From NCBI GenBank assembly GCA_029934675.1, contig JAOZLT010000001.1, positions 54,121 to 68,011 on the forward strand: a stretch of DNA of 13,891 bases, read 5' to 3'. Source of the DNA: Candidatus Altimarinota bacterium (lineage in GTDB: Bacteria > Patescibacteriota > Gracilibacteria > UM-FILTER-43-11). Below the pieces are notes generated by a model, which did not search any database, was not told where the DNA came from, and saw only the letters and a list, made by a program, of their open reading frames with translations. Positions within the stretch are counted from its first letter, which is position 1, and each line of letters begins with the position of its first letter. Shown one piece after another: positions 1 to 7,864 of the stretch. The translations under genes and the position numbers were made by a program.

Positions 1-52
1 TGGTTTATTAACAGGTGGTTTATTAACAGGTGGTTTATTAACAGGTGGTTTA
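1..52. repeat. 15-bp tandem repeat, about 3.5 copies
   Basis: The unit tggtttattaacagg occurs exactly at 1-15, 16-30 and 31-45, followed by a partial copy (46-52). It lies in frame in the minus-strand gene and encodes Pro-Val-Asn-Lys-Pro units. The array touches the window edge, so its full length is unknown. It has no spacers and is not a CRISPR. Confidence 0.95.
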
Positions 53-288
53 TTATTTATACTCTGTTGTTTTTCAGCATCTCTTTTAGCATTATCTTCT
101 CTTCTCATAACACTTTCCATAGAAGGGGTTTGACTTACCTCTCTTTTTTTTATCTTTAACAATAAATCTTTAACCTTAGCTTTCTCTTCAGGAGTACCTG
201 TTTTAACTATTTCGTTTATCCTCTTTTTATGTTGATCGTTAAGCATTCAGAATTGATTCAAAAATTTAGGATCTTTATAGTTCACCAT
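1..288 (-). CDS. Hypothetical protein with PVNKP repeat tail (3' end cut off)
   Basis: I do not recognise this protein. It starts at ATG 288, two bases after the TAA of the upstream gene, and stays open to the window edge, giving 96 residues with the C-terminus missing. The N-terminal half is basic and helical in appearance (…KKRINEIVKTGTPEEKAKV…). It is followed by a charged Lys/Arg/Glu stretch and then by pentapeptide repeats (PVNKP) written by an exact 15-base tandem repeat. One internal TGA (residue 14, after NQF) is read as Gly. The helix-TPEE-helix segment resembles ones in two nearby small genes. Its place at the end of the tail/ejection block suggests a virion or assembly role, but nothing in the sequence proves it. 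Confidence 0.7.
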
Positions 289-290
289 TT

Positions 291-524
291 TTAATTATTA
301 TTTGATAAATGTTTTTTTATCTCTGCATCAATATATTCTTTTATGTTAACAAATTCAAATTTTCATTGTTCTTTATCACTATGAATTAATGCCCATATTC
401 ATGATTTGATTGTTCAATTATTAATAGCTTCTTGCAATGTTCAGTAGTTTACGTCTTTCAATTCCAATAAACTTTCTGCTCATCGTCCAGATACTTGTGA
501 TGAATCTGATGAAGGTGTTAACAT
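291..524 (-). CDS. Small hypothetical protein, 77 aa
   Basis: This complete frame runs from ATG 524 to TAA 291-293 and gives 77 residues, with five internal TGA codons read as Gly (for example VSGRGAES and EQGKFEF). The N-terminus is Ser-rich (MLTPSSDSSQ). The middle has an alternating hydrophobic pattern (SGIWALIHSD) and the C-terminus is a Lys-rich helix-like segment. It sits 24 bases after the ejection-like gene and two bases before the next gene, so it is probably co-transcribed with both. Without recoding it is broken into pieces too short to notice. I do not recognise a family; the function is unknown. Confidence 0.7.
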
Positions 525-548
525 AGTTTAATATATTAATTATAAAAA

Positions 549-1517
549 TTATTGTTGTATCTTTGCACGTTTAGCAGCAGCCGAATCATTATTAACAAAT
601 GCAGTAGAAGCAGCAACAAAAGGTGCAGCAGGTAATGTTACTGGATTCATAAATAAGGCTATAGCTGTTAACATCCTTTTGTTTTTATTACTCATAGTTC
701 TTGTTTCGACCTCTTTAGTTTTAGGATCTCTTTCTATTTCTGAATCTTTAAAACTATCAATCAAATTTGGTGGATTGTTTTCGTCATCAACTATTTCTTC
801 TGGTGGTATATTATCATCGATTTTTGGTACAGATGAAGACGCATAACTAGATGAACTATTAGAATTATTTATCGCGTTCCTTTGTGCTTCATTAGTTATA
901 TTCTGTGCTTGTATAGCTGACATCTGCCCTGGTATAGCCATAGCTTGTCAAGCAGCAGTACCTAATCATTGTTGTCTTTGTTGTTCGATAGATGCAGAAG
1001 TTGGTGCAAACTTATTTGTTATGTCAGCAGCAGCCTTAGATAACATACCAGTAGTCGCTCACATATTACCAGCGATACCTTGTGCAGCTCAAAGCTGTGT
1101 ATCTTTTTGTTGTGCTACAGATTGTAACCCAGTCTCTGCTGCGTTGTTTATAGCAGCTACCTGTTGTTTATTTGCAAGTTTCATATCACTTAACGCTTTC
1201 TGCAAATTTATTCTATCGTTATCTATCAGATCTATTTGGTCTCTTGTTGTATCTATTTTTTTAGATTCAGCATATAGATCAGGATTTAATTTTGCTAACT
1301 GGTTTAACATATCATCATAATCCTGTGTAGGTGTATCCAAAAAAGGAACCACTGTAGGTCCATGGATATTCTCTAAACTTGCTATTCTATTCTTGATTTG
1401 TTTTTCTAGTTCTCTTTTTTTTGCTTCTAAGTTTCTTATCTCTTTTTCTGCCCCAGTATTGAAATCTCATTGATCACCACTAGAGATACTACTCCCCAGT
1501 GTCAGTGCGTTCCCCAT
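549..1517 (-). CDS. Putative internal virion / DNA-ejection-like protein, 322 aa
   Basis: The frame opens at ATG 1517, inside the last 29 bases of the 79-residue gene, and ends at TAA 549-551. Five internal TGA codons are read as Gly and join two shorter fragments. Residues about 22-50 form a charged coiled-coil-like segment (IRNLEAKKRELEKQI). The centre, about 140-200, is rich in Ala, Gly, Gln and Met (GAAQGIAGNMGATTG…, QQRQQGLGTAAGQAM). About 215-270 is Ser-rich then acidic, and near the C-terminus a hydrophobic segment (LTAIALFMNPVTLPAAPFV) could touch or cross a membrane. Known podoviral ejection proteins often combine Ala/Gly/Gln-rich helical stretches with a hydrophobic segment, and they are encoded after the tail nozzle gene, as here. 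The role is inferred from composition and position; no catalytic motif is visible. Confidence 0.75.
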
Positions 1518-1728
1518 CTTCTTCTTGATCAGTAGATAAAATATCTCATATGAAAAAATTCAACTCATCCTTTTCTTCAGGTTTAAGTCATTCGATTATT
1601 TTCAAAACTTTTTTAACTCTTGGGCTTTTGGGTTCACCCACACTATATTTTTGGATCACCATAATTCTCATCTCTTCAGGTAATGAGTTCATTATCTGGT
1701 GAACTTTTTCCATCATTCAGTTTCACAT
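1489..1728 (-). CDS. Small hypothetical protein, 79 aa
   Basis: The frame runs from ATG 1728 to TAG 1489-1491, the only TAG stop in the window. It starts M-G-N-G-M-M, where both Gly are TGA, so starts at Met5 or Met6 are also possible. Two helix pairs are visible, each built around a Pro-Glu-Glu turn (NSLPEEMRIM and GLKPEEKDEL), and the C-terminus is acidic. The last 29 bases overlap the start of the 322-residue gene in another frame, which suggests translational coupling. No family is recognised. Its position between the small acidic protein and the ejection-like protein suggests a tail or assembly accessory role (inference). Confidence 0.65.
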
Positions 1729-1747
1729 ACTAAGAAATGATTATTAT

Positions 1748-1972
1748 TTAAAACGCGATCTTTGATACAAGCTCTTCAGGATTAACAGCCTCTTCAGATA
1801 ATTCACCTTCTACAGGTGGTTCTACTGGTACCTCTCATTCTGCAGGTGTTTCTCATTCTGCAGGTATATCTGCTCAAACCTTTGCAGCTAGTGCTTGCAA
1901 TACAGATGAAAGAACCTCATCAGGTAACGAAAGTAGTTGATCAATAATATTTTTAACTTCTTCTTCAGACAT
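1748..1972 (-). CDS. Small acidic protein, 74 aa
   Basis: ATG 1972 to TAA 1748-1750 gives 74 residues, three of them Gly from TGA. Residues 1-32 look like a helix pair joined at SLPDE. The middle is an acidic Pro/Glu linker with a near-duplicated unit (PAEGETPAEGEVP), encoded by a 15-base repeat at 1833-1847 and 1851-1865. The protein ends EELVSKIAF, very like the end of the scaffold candidate (GDLVKAIAF). A candidate promoter lies upstream at 2007-2034, so this may be the first gene of a late accessory operon. The function is not recognised; the acidity and the scaffold-like tail are compatible with an assembly factor, which is an inference. Confidence 0.7.
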
Positions 1973-2006
1973 AAAAAAGTGGGTATGATATAAAATGGTT
2001 ATCAAC

Positions 2007-2034
2007 AGTATATAGTTTAAAAACGATATTTCAA
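2007..2034 (-). promoter_or_regulatory. Candidate sigma-70-type promoter upstream of the small acidic gene
   Basis: On the minus strand TTGAAA (2034-2029) is followed after 16 bases by TATACT (2012-2007); each box has five of six consensus bases. It lies in the 71-base gap between the nozzle gene stop and the 74-residue gene, the right place to drive the distal genes. In AT-rich DNA chance matches are common, so this is a candidate only. Confidence 0.35.
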
Positions 2035-2043
2035 CTGTAAATA

Positions 2044-4248
2044 TTATATAGAATCAAAATGTGTATTTGTTTCTACAAATGACTTTCAACTGTCAACAGT
2101 TAGTCATGGCATAGTCATAACATTTTCCAGTCTTGAATAGTCGTTATCAAGATAATCAAATGCAACAAAGAACCCTCAAAATTCTATTCTCGTTTCTCAT
2201 TTTGCTACTAATTCGAATGTAAATACTTCTCATATCTGTGATAATGGTACTCTTATTATTCACATTTTTGATATAGTAAATTTACTTTCTTCATTTCCAT
2301 CGCTACCTACTTTTCAATATTCCATATACTCCTTGAACTCTGATCAGCTGTTTGCTACATCAGCTTCAAAATTAACTCACTTAGATGAATACAACTCAAC
2401 CTCGATAGGATAATCTTTTATCTTTGTCTCTATATTATTAAATAAACTATTACTTAGTTGTAACTTCATAATATTTGAACAGTAATCTGTTCTTCAAAAA
2501 TCATCATACACAGTATCGAAATGTCGTCAACCATTTTCAACAGATGAAGAAAAAAACGTTTTTCATTTTACAAAATAACTATTGTACCCTATCGGTAACT
2601 TAACCGATGTAATACGTTTAGTTGCTGAATGTGTCTTATCTCAAAACACCATTGTGATTATCTGAGTAATATCATTTCAATTATCAGTGGTACCAACGTT
2701 TTCGAATATTCATTTTCAAAGATATATTTCATCTTTAACTGTATGAATCTCACAACCAGCGATTAGTCGCTTGGACCATACATTATAATACCTGTTATAG
2801 AAAAGCATCTTAGTATTCCCTGATCAATCGTTTATAAAAATATTTACGTTGTCTTTCTGGAACTCTAGTGTAACTTTATTAACTTTGGGATCTAACATAT
2901 CCAAATCCGTATTAAGATAATTACTTAAATATCAAAATACTACAGCAGGTTTTGAACTTCAATACCCAAACTGTACATCCATAGTATATAGGTCTTTTGT
3001 TTTTCTAACAAAGAAAAACTTCTCGTCCTTTATTCAGTATGCTCACTTAGAAAAATGTCAATTTCTTTTAGTTAAATCAAATAGACTAGATACTCATGTA
3101 TTAAAATCATATATAAAATATCAAATACCATCAGGTCATACCAATGTTAACTGTCATAATTGTTCTATTATGTCTGTATACATTCAATTTGTCTGCACTG
3201 TATCTAACGCAGAAAAAAAGAATTTATTATATCATCTCTTTCATAAAAATAAAATTCATTCAGAACTAAGAAATGCAGTAGCTTGATCGAATGTATCCAT
3301 TGATTGGATATAGAAATTTGGGGTGTTTGCTCAATCGTTAGTATTGAATTCAGTATCTCAGTTGAAAGTATACTCAAAAGTTGATGGAGTACCTTCATCG
3401 TAATGTCGATGTACTATTCCATCAGCTGTAACAAAATGGAAAGTTGTTCAGAACTTTCTAAATATTTTATACTTCACATCCTTTATAACATTCTTCTCTT
3501 CGTTAAGTTGCATCACTGGTGCCCATGATGTTGAGAATCATAATACATTCTTACCATCTATTACCTGATCATTCTTTCATACCACATGAACTAATCCTGA
3601 TGCATTCTTTCCATGGGTTAATACATAATCACCATTCTGGGTTGGGATGGTTGAATCCTCTTCATATAGATATGCAAAATAAGTATCATACAATTTCTTT
3701 GACATAGCTACTCAAGTTTCTGATTGGTGGATAGCTTTTCATTTAACATAAGTAGTAACCAAAAATTTCATATGGTTGCATTTATCTATCGGGAAATAAT
3801 CCTTATCTCAATATTTTACTATATTAACTATATGTCATTCACTGATCCCACTATAACATGCATAACTACAAGGAGAGAGATCATTTATATCTATCTGTTT
3901 ATATATCCTCATCTTAGTTTCTAAACTATTTACTAACATGAAATATCTATATCAATCTATAATGATAACATCCTTAAAAATTCATTGAAGCCGTTCATCA
4001 TCAGTCTCTGCGCTCATTTCATCTTCAGCAGAATTCCAATTATAAAACGGAACCCTTTTGAATCCCTGTCTTTTTCTAAGGAAGTATTGATTTTTATCTC
4101 AATCTTCGTTAGCTGACTGTATGAATTTTGTTCTGAATGAATTATTAAAGTATGGAGGTTTTACGATATCACAATTAATAATATTGTGATAAACTATATT
4201 ACCTTCCTCACTTGTAAATTTTCAATCATAATATTGTATTTCTGCCAT
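2044..4248 (-). CDS. Tail nozzle-like protein (T7 gp12 position), 734 aa
   Basis: The frame starts at ATG 4248, overlapping the adaptor stop by one base (TAATG), and runs to TAA 2044-2046. It contains about 43 TGA codons, more than twice its roughly 19 GGN codons and far more than its few TGG codons, so it is invisible under the standard code. The sequence looks beta-rich, with alternating aromatic and polar residues (KYKIFRKFGTTFHFV). The C-terminal region has strings such as TFELVAKGETRIEFGGFF that resemble a beta-sandwich. T7 gp12 (tail tubular protein B, about 794 residues) is similar in length and follows the adaptor gene in the same order. The assignment rests on length, order and appearance, not on a recognised motif. 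The protein would form the distal part of the short tail. Confidence 0.7.
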
Positions 4249-5009
4249 TAGCGATGTTTAGGAGATTCTAAAGGATACTCTTCGTTAAATCTAACCTCAG
4301 GTGGAAAATCATTATCAGCCATCTTAAGTTCATCTAACTGTTTTCTAGCCAAAGATGAATATGTAAGGTCCTGTTGTTGCATCATTATACCATACATAGG
4401 AACTATTATACTAGCAATGAAATAACCAAATGCTGTCATAAACGAATCAGGTAGTGGAACTATCTCATCGAATGTAGTTACATGTTTTACTCCACGCCAA
4501 TACGTTACTCGTAATTGTTCTACTGGATGTTGTAGGTATACATGAATGATTCTACCATTTAATCAACCAGCACCAGCTAGCTCACTTCACGCAACCTTAA
4601 ATTCACCAGCACACAAACTATTTTGTGGACGGATCTTCTTTAATTTTACTGGTGTACAAGCAGGTTCGCAATCACACCCTGTTCAACATACTACATCCTC
4701 GATATCAAATTCACATTCACAAGGCCTTAATGAGTTCTCTATATCATTCCAGTTACTAGAAAAAAACTTATCAACAGTATTGATAGGTTGTCTAGTTACC
4801 AGACGAAGTGCTTGTGGATTACCTGATGGTAATATGAAAATATCTTTCATATGTTGCCAAGACCAAATGAATCATTGATAATTATATATCATATTCAATG
4901 CATGATTAGCTGCGAAAATAAACTGGTTCGCACCAACAGCTCTAGTAGCTCAATGCTGTCAAACAATAGGATATACAAATTTCAGTGCGTCGCGTACTGT
5001 ATAGCTCAT
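4248..5009 (-). CDS. Head-tail adaptor-like protein (T7 gp11 position) with Cys cluster, 253 aa
   Basis: ATG 5009 to TAA 4248-4250 gives exactly 253 residues. Residues about 6-55 look like helices (VRDALKFVYPIVGQ…ANHALNMIYNY), about 160-185 like beta strands (QLRVTYWRGVKHVTTF), and about 190-230 like a further helix pair. An insertion carries seven cysteines at 97, 99, 108, 112, 114, 118 and 133 (core VVCGTGCDCEPAC), which could bind a metal or form disulfides. Podoviral adaptors sit under the portal and are usually about 170-200 residues, so this one is enlarged, mostly by the Cys-rich part. It follows the capsid gene after a terminator and candidate promoter, and its stop overlaps the nozzle start, indicating coupled expression. 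The family assignment is inferred from gene order and size. Confidence 0.7.
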
Positions 5010-5039
5010 TTGTATATTATTTAATAATAAATTAATGAT

Positions 5040-5067
5040 ATGATAACCATTAGTTATCCTTTTTCAA
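5040..5067 (-). promoter_or_regulatory. Candidate promoter for the adaptor/nozzle operon
   Basis: Minus-strand TTGAAA (5067-5062), 16-base spacer, TATCAT (5045-5040), each box five of six consensus bases. It lies between the terminator that closes the capsid operon and the adaptor start at 5009. A perfect inverted repeat fills most of its spacer and touches the -10 box. The location supports it; the motif alone is weak evidence in this base composition. Confidence 0.4.
5042..5058. repeat. Perfect inverted repeat GATAAC-N5-GTTATC (possible operator)
   Basis: The two 6-base arms (5042-5047 and 5053-5058) are exactly complementary around a 5-base centre. The element covers the spacer and edge of the -10 box of the candidate promoter above, where a dimeric regulator could block or help polymerase. 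It could also be a weak RNA hairpin; no regulator is encoded in the window. Confidence 0.4.
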
Positions 5068-5070
5068 CAT

Positions 5071-5097
5071 AAAAAAAAGAGAGCCCGAAGACTCTCT
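5071..5097 (-). terminator. Intrinsic terminator after the major capsid gene, cUUCGg loop
   Basis: Read on the minus strand, an 8-bp stem (AGAGAGUC paired with GGCUCUCU, one G-U pair) closes a UUCG loop on a C-G pair, the very stable cUUCGg tetraloop. The stem runs straight into a tract of eight U. It lies about 70 bases after the capsid stop and before the tail genes, so it probably ends or attenuates the transcript carrying portal, scaffold and capsid. The 5' arm is part of a (CT)8 run at 5092-5107, which lets the stem pair in several registers. Confidence 0.85.
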
Positions 5098-5107
5098 CTC
5101 TCTCTCT
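5092..5107. repeat. (CT)8 dinucleotide run
   Basis: Eight uninterrupted CT units adjoin and partly form the ascending arm of the terminator. Such runs are prone to slippage; here length changes would leave the terminator stem intact because any register can pair. Confidence 0.9.
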
Positions 5108-5118
5108 ATATTCAGTAT

Positions 5119-5138
5119 ATCTATTACCTTAAATAGAT
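5119..5138. repeat. Inverted repeat, 7-bp arms, in the capsid 3' untranslated region
   Basis: ATCTATT (5119-5125) and AATAGAT (5132-5138) are exactly complementary around a 6-base loop. The hairpin would form between the capsid stop and the terminator and might protect the 3' end of the capsid message (inference). Confidence 0.5.
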
Positions 5139-5139
5139 A

Positions 5140-5168
5140 ATAATACCAGTTCAGAACTAGGGTTTCAA
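5140..5168 (-). promoter_or_regulatory. Candidate promoter directly after the capsid stop codon
   Basis: Minus-strand TTGAAA begins on the base after the capsid TAA (5168-5163), with a 17-base spacer and TATTAT (5145-5140). The spacer holds the palindrome AGTTC-A-GAACT (5148-5158). Any transcript would meet the terminator at 5071-5097 within about 60 bases, so it would give a short RNA or a leader for the tail operon. An alternative is that the palindrome is only a 3' hairpin of the capsid message. Confidence 0.3.
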
Positions 5169-6878
5169 TTAAAAAAATCAAGTTATTAATCTCCAAGCTC
5201 CAGATTCTATCATTCAAATTATGATACAAAACTCAGTTCGGATGTCGTAAGTTTTGCATTCATGTTGTCATGGAAGAGTAACATCTTCGAATCTAAATCC
5301 TGGTGCAGATTTTGAAATCGCTCCAGTATTTATATCGTAGTAGTCATTTTCTCTTTGAGTGAACTTAACAAGATCTCTAGGGAAGAACAAAATGTTTCCA
5401 GTATTGTTCATCAATTGTTCGAACTTGTAACAAGTCATAATTTCAGTAGGACCATATGGTGTATGGATAACTGGAAGAGTAAACTCTTTGTGAACGTTAT
5501 CTGTTTTAGTAACCATAAATCCAGTGAATTTATTCCAAGCGTTGTTCATTTGCATGAATTTAGAAATAGCCATTGAATCCATTACCATAGTAACAGTTGA
5601 CCCTCTCTTGATCGCACCAGACATTTGTACTTGTAACAATTGTTCAAGAACAAGTCTAACTTTATCTTCATCTATAAGAAGATTTCTAGCAGATTGGATA
5701 AGTCCTTTATGTGGATTCATGTAATGAGCATCAAACAATCCTGGTAATACTCCCATAGTTTCTCCTGGAAGGAACGCAGTTGTTCCGTCTGGTCTTGTAT
5801 AAGATACTGAATTGTTTGGGTTTCTGTTTCTAGCCATGTAGAATGCAGAAGCCATTTGGTCTACCATTTGCTCAGACAAACCTTGCATCTTAGTAGCAAG
5901 ATAAGATTGAACACCATTCTCTTCAGCGTAACTTCTATTAAGCTCTTGTTTAGTAACATCATGCTTAAATGAAATATGTTGAATATAAGAATGTTTTCGA
6001 GCATATGGATTCTCTTGGTATGATGCTGTGATAGTATCACAATCATTTCTACCGTTATATAATTTCAAAACTCTATCTCCAGCATAAGTTATTCCACTAG
6101 TATTCAATTCTGGTCTAACAGTATTAGGTGCAAAGTTATATCCTTTAACACTAATAGATCAAAGATCAGCACCAGTAGTAGGTGTGTTTTCTAGTGTAAG
6201 TCTTACATATGTTTGTGAACCTTGTGGCCCAACCCAAACTTCTGTATCTACAGACACTACAGTTCTTTGTTCCATCCTAGAACAACAATCTGGATCTTCT
6301 GTCTCGTTTCCGTTAGCGTATACTAATATAGTATCACCAGCTTCAAAAAGATTTCTGTATCTCAAATCAGTAGAACTCAAATCTATAGGCATACCTGCAG
6401 CATCTCCTAGAAGAAGTATGTTAGTATTTGTTTGATCTCTAACTACATATACTTCAGGAAATTCTTTTTTATATTCTGTCCATAAAAACATGTTACCATC
6501 CAATGAAGGAAGAGTTTCCATGTTAGGAAGACTTTTAAATGTAAGAATATTGATAGGTTTAGTAGCATTAGCTTCTGTACTAGGACCAGTATATTCATCC
6601 ATATCAAATAACAATCTTGCGATCATTGGGTATTTTTCGTTTCGGGCTCTGAACATTGGAATTTTTTGACCAGCTAAGTGGTTCAAATATGTTCCAACAT
6701 AGTACTCTCCATTTTGAAAAGCCACACTTCATACTCCATAAGAGTATCCATTAAATTGTGGTGTATCAATACCATTGGCTGGTGAAGGTGCTACTGCTGA
6801 TCAACCTGGACATGGAGCAGAGTCCAACGAACAAGTATTACATCCAGCACTTTTACCGTCGAAAATATTATGTGTCAT
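5169..6878 (-). CDS. Major capsid protein, probably HK97 fold, 569 aa
   Basis: The frame runs from ATG 6878 to TAA 5169-5171 and joins two long fragments once six TGA codons are read as Gly. The N-terminus carries three cysteines (C13, C16, C23) and a Pro/Gly stretch. A beta-rich region follows (AGDTILVYANG…RTVVSVDTEVWVG). The C-terminal half has alternating helix and strand features, including KRGSTVTMVMDSMAI and NILFFPRDLVKF, and ends in YDIRTEFCIIGMIESGAW. It follows a scaffold-like gene, precedes a terminator and sits at the capsid position of the portal-scaffold-capsid order. Only about 14% of its Gly codons are TGA, against about half in the portal, as expected for a highly expressed gene. 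It is larger than T7 capsid protein (about 345 residues), suggesting an added domain. No Shine-Dalgarno sequence is seen before the start. Identity is inferred from context and sequence character. Confidence 0.8.
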
Positions 6879-6896
6879 TTTAAAAATAAGTTATGG

Positions 6897-7838
6897 TTAA
6901 AAAGCGATTGCTTTAACCAAGTCTCCTCATCATGTGGATTTATCATCAAGCGTGCTTACTACAGCTTCCGCTTTCTCTTCTGTATTAAAAGAGTTACCAC
7001 GTTTCAACCAGTCTAAAACATAGTTGTCTAAATTCAATTCAGTAGTTTGTTCTCCAAGTTTGGTAAGTTCCCCAATAAAATTACGTTGATTGTACATACT
7101 AGGGTTATCTTGCATTAACTTGTAGTAGTCCATTAGACTACTCAACTCGGTAGGTGGTTTTGAAGATGTTAATTTCTTCTGCTCCCACTCGAGATCTTTA
7201 GCTTTTTCAAATAACTGATTGGTCTTGGCCCTTTCAGCTTCTAGCATTTGTTCTAGCTGCTGTTTTTGAACCTCGAGTGATCTATTACTCAACTCGTTTT
7301 GGGCGACCTTAGTCTCAAGCTCACCTACATAATTAGTAATCTGTTCCTTTTCATCAACACTTAATGTGTTTTTGTCTAGTTTTTCTTTAATTTCATCTTG
7401 TTTTATTTGTTCTTCAGTTTTAATAGTATTGACATTTTCTTCTTTTCATTTCCCTAGAGTGTCTAAATCATTTAACAAATCATTTATTTGTTTATCTAGA
7501 TCCAAGTTATTATCCTCAATATTTGGTTCTTCGTTGGCATCATCTGGTATAACAGCTTCAACAGGTTTGACAGGCTCTGTAACAGGTTCAGGTGTTACTG
7601 GTGGTTCTATAGCCTGGTTATTAACTGGTGGCTCTGGTGTAACAGGTTGTTGCACAGGAGTAACAGGTTGAGCTAGTGGTACTGGTGGCTCTGGCTGAAC
7701 TATAGGTTGTGGAGCTGGAACTACTGGTGGTGTTACTGGTGCAGCTGGTGGTGGTGTAGTAGAGCCTGGATCTCCAACTGGTTGTTGCGTAGCTGGTTGT
7801 GATAATCATGCAATGTAATTATCCATAGAATTAGTCAT
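6897..7838 (-). CDS. Putative capsid scaffold / assembly protein, 313 aa
   Basis: ATG 7838 to TAA 6897-6899 gives 313 residues in a frame broken by only a few TGA codons. Residues about 15-90 are a low-complexity Pro/Val/Thr/Gln stretch (PAAPVTPPVVPAPQP). About 95-135 is acidic, and about 145-225 is a charged coiled-coil-like region (QKQQLEQMLEAERAKTNQL). The end reads STGGGDLVKAIAF, where two adjacent Gly are TGA. Phage scaffolds are typically acidic, helical and disordered at one end, and are encoded between portal and capsid genes, exactly as here. It lies 26 bases after the portal gene and 18 bases before the capsid start. A capsid fibre or decoration protein is less likely. The disordered Pro-rich part has no recognised fold. 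Confidence 0.75.
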
Positions 7839-7864
7839 ACTTCTAATATATAATAATATAAAAA

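Noticed and set aside
1..52. CRISPR array
   Set aside because: The 15-base units abut with no spacers and lie in frame in a gene.
1021..1320. Plus-strand open frame rich in Cys, Ala and Ser
   Set aside because: It is antisense to the 322-residue gene, whose Ala/Gln-rich codons produce this composition.
1489..1491. TAG as an additional sense codon
   Set aside because: It occurs once as a gene end next to the start of the following gene, and no gene needs TAG read-through.
7366..7671. Plus-strand Ser/Thr/Gly-rich open frame
   Set aside because: It is the mirror of the Pro-rich repetitive part of the scaffold candidate.
7839..7864. Promoter between portal and scaffold using the TTGAAA in the portal's last codons
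   Set aside because: The best -10-like sequence lies at poor spacing (19-21 bases), and the gap is simply AT-rich.
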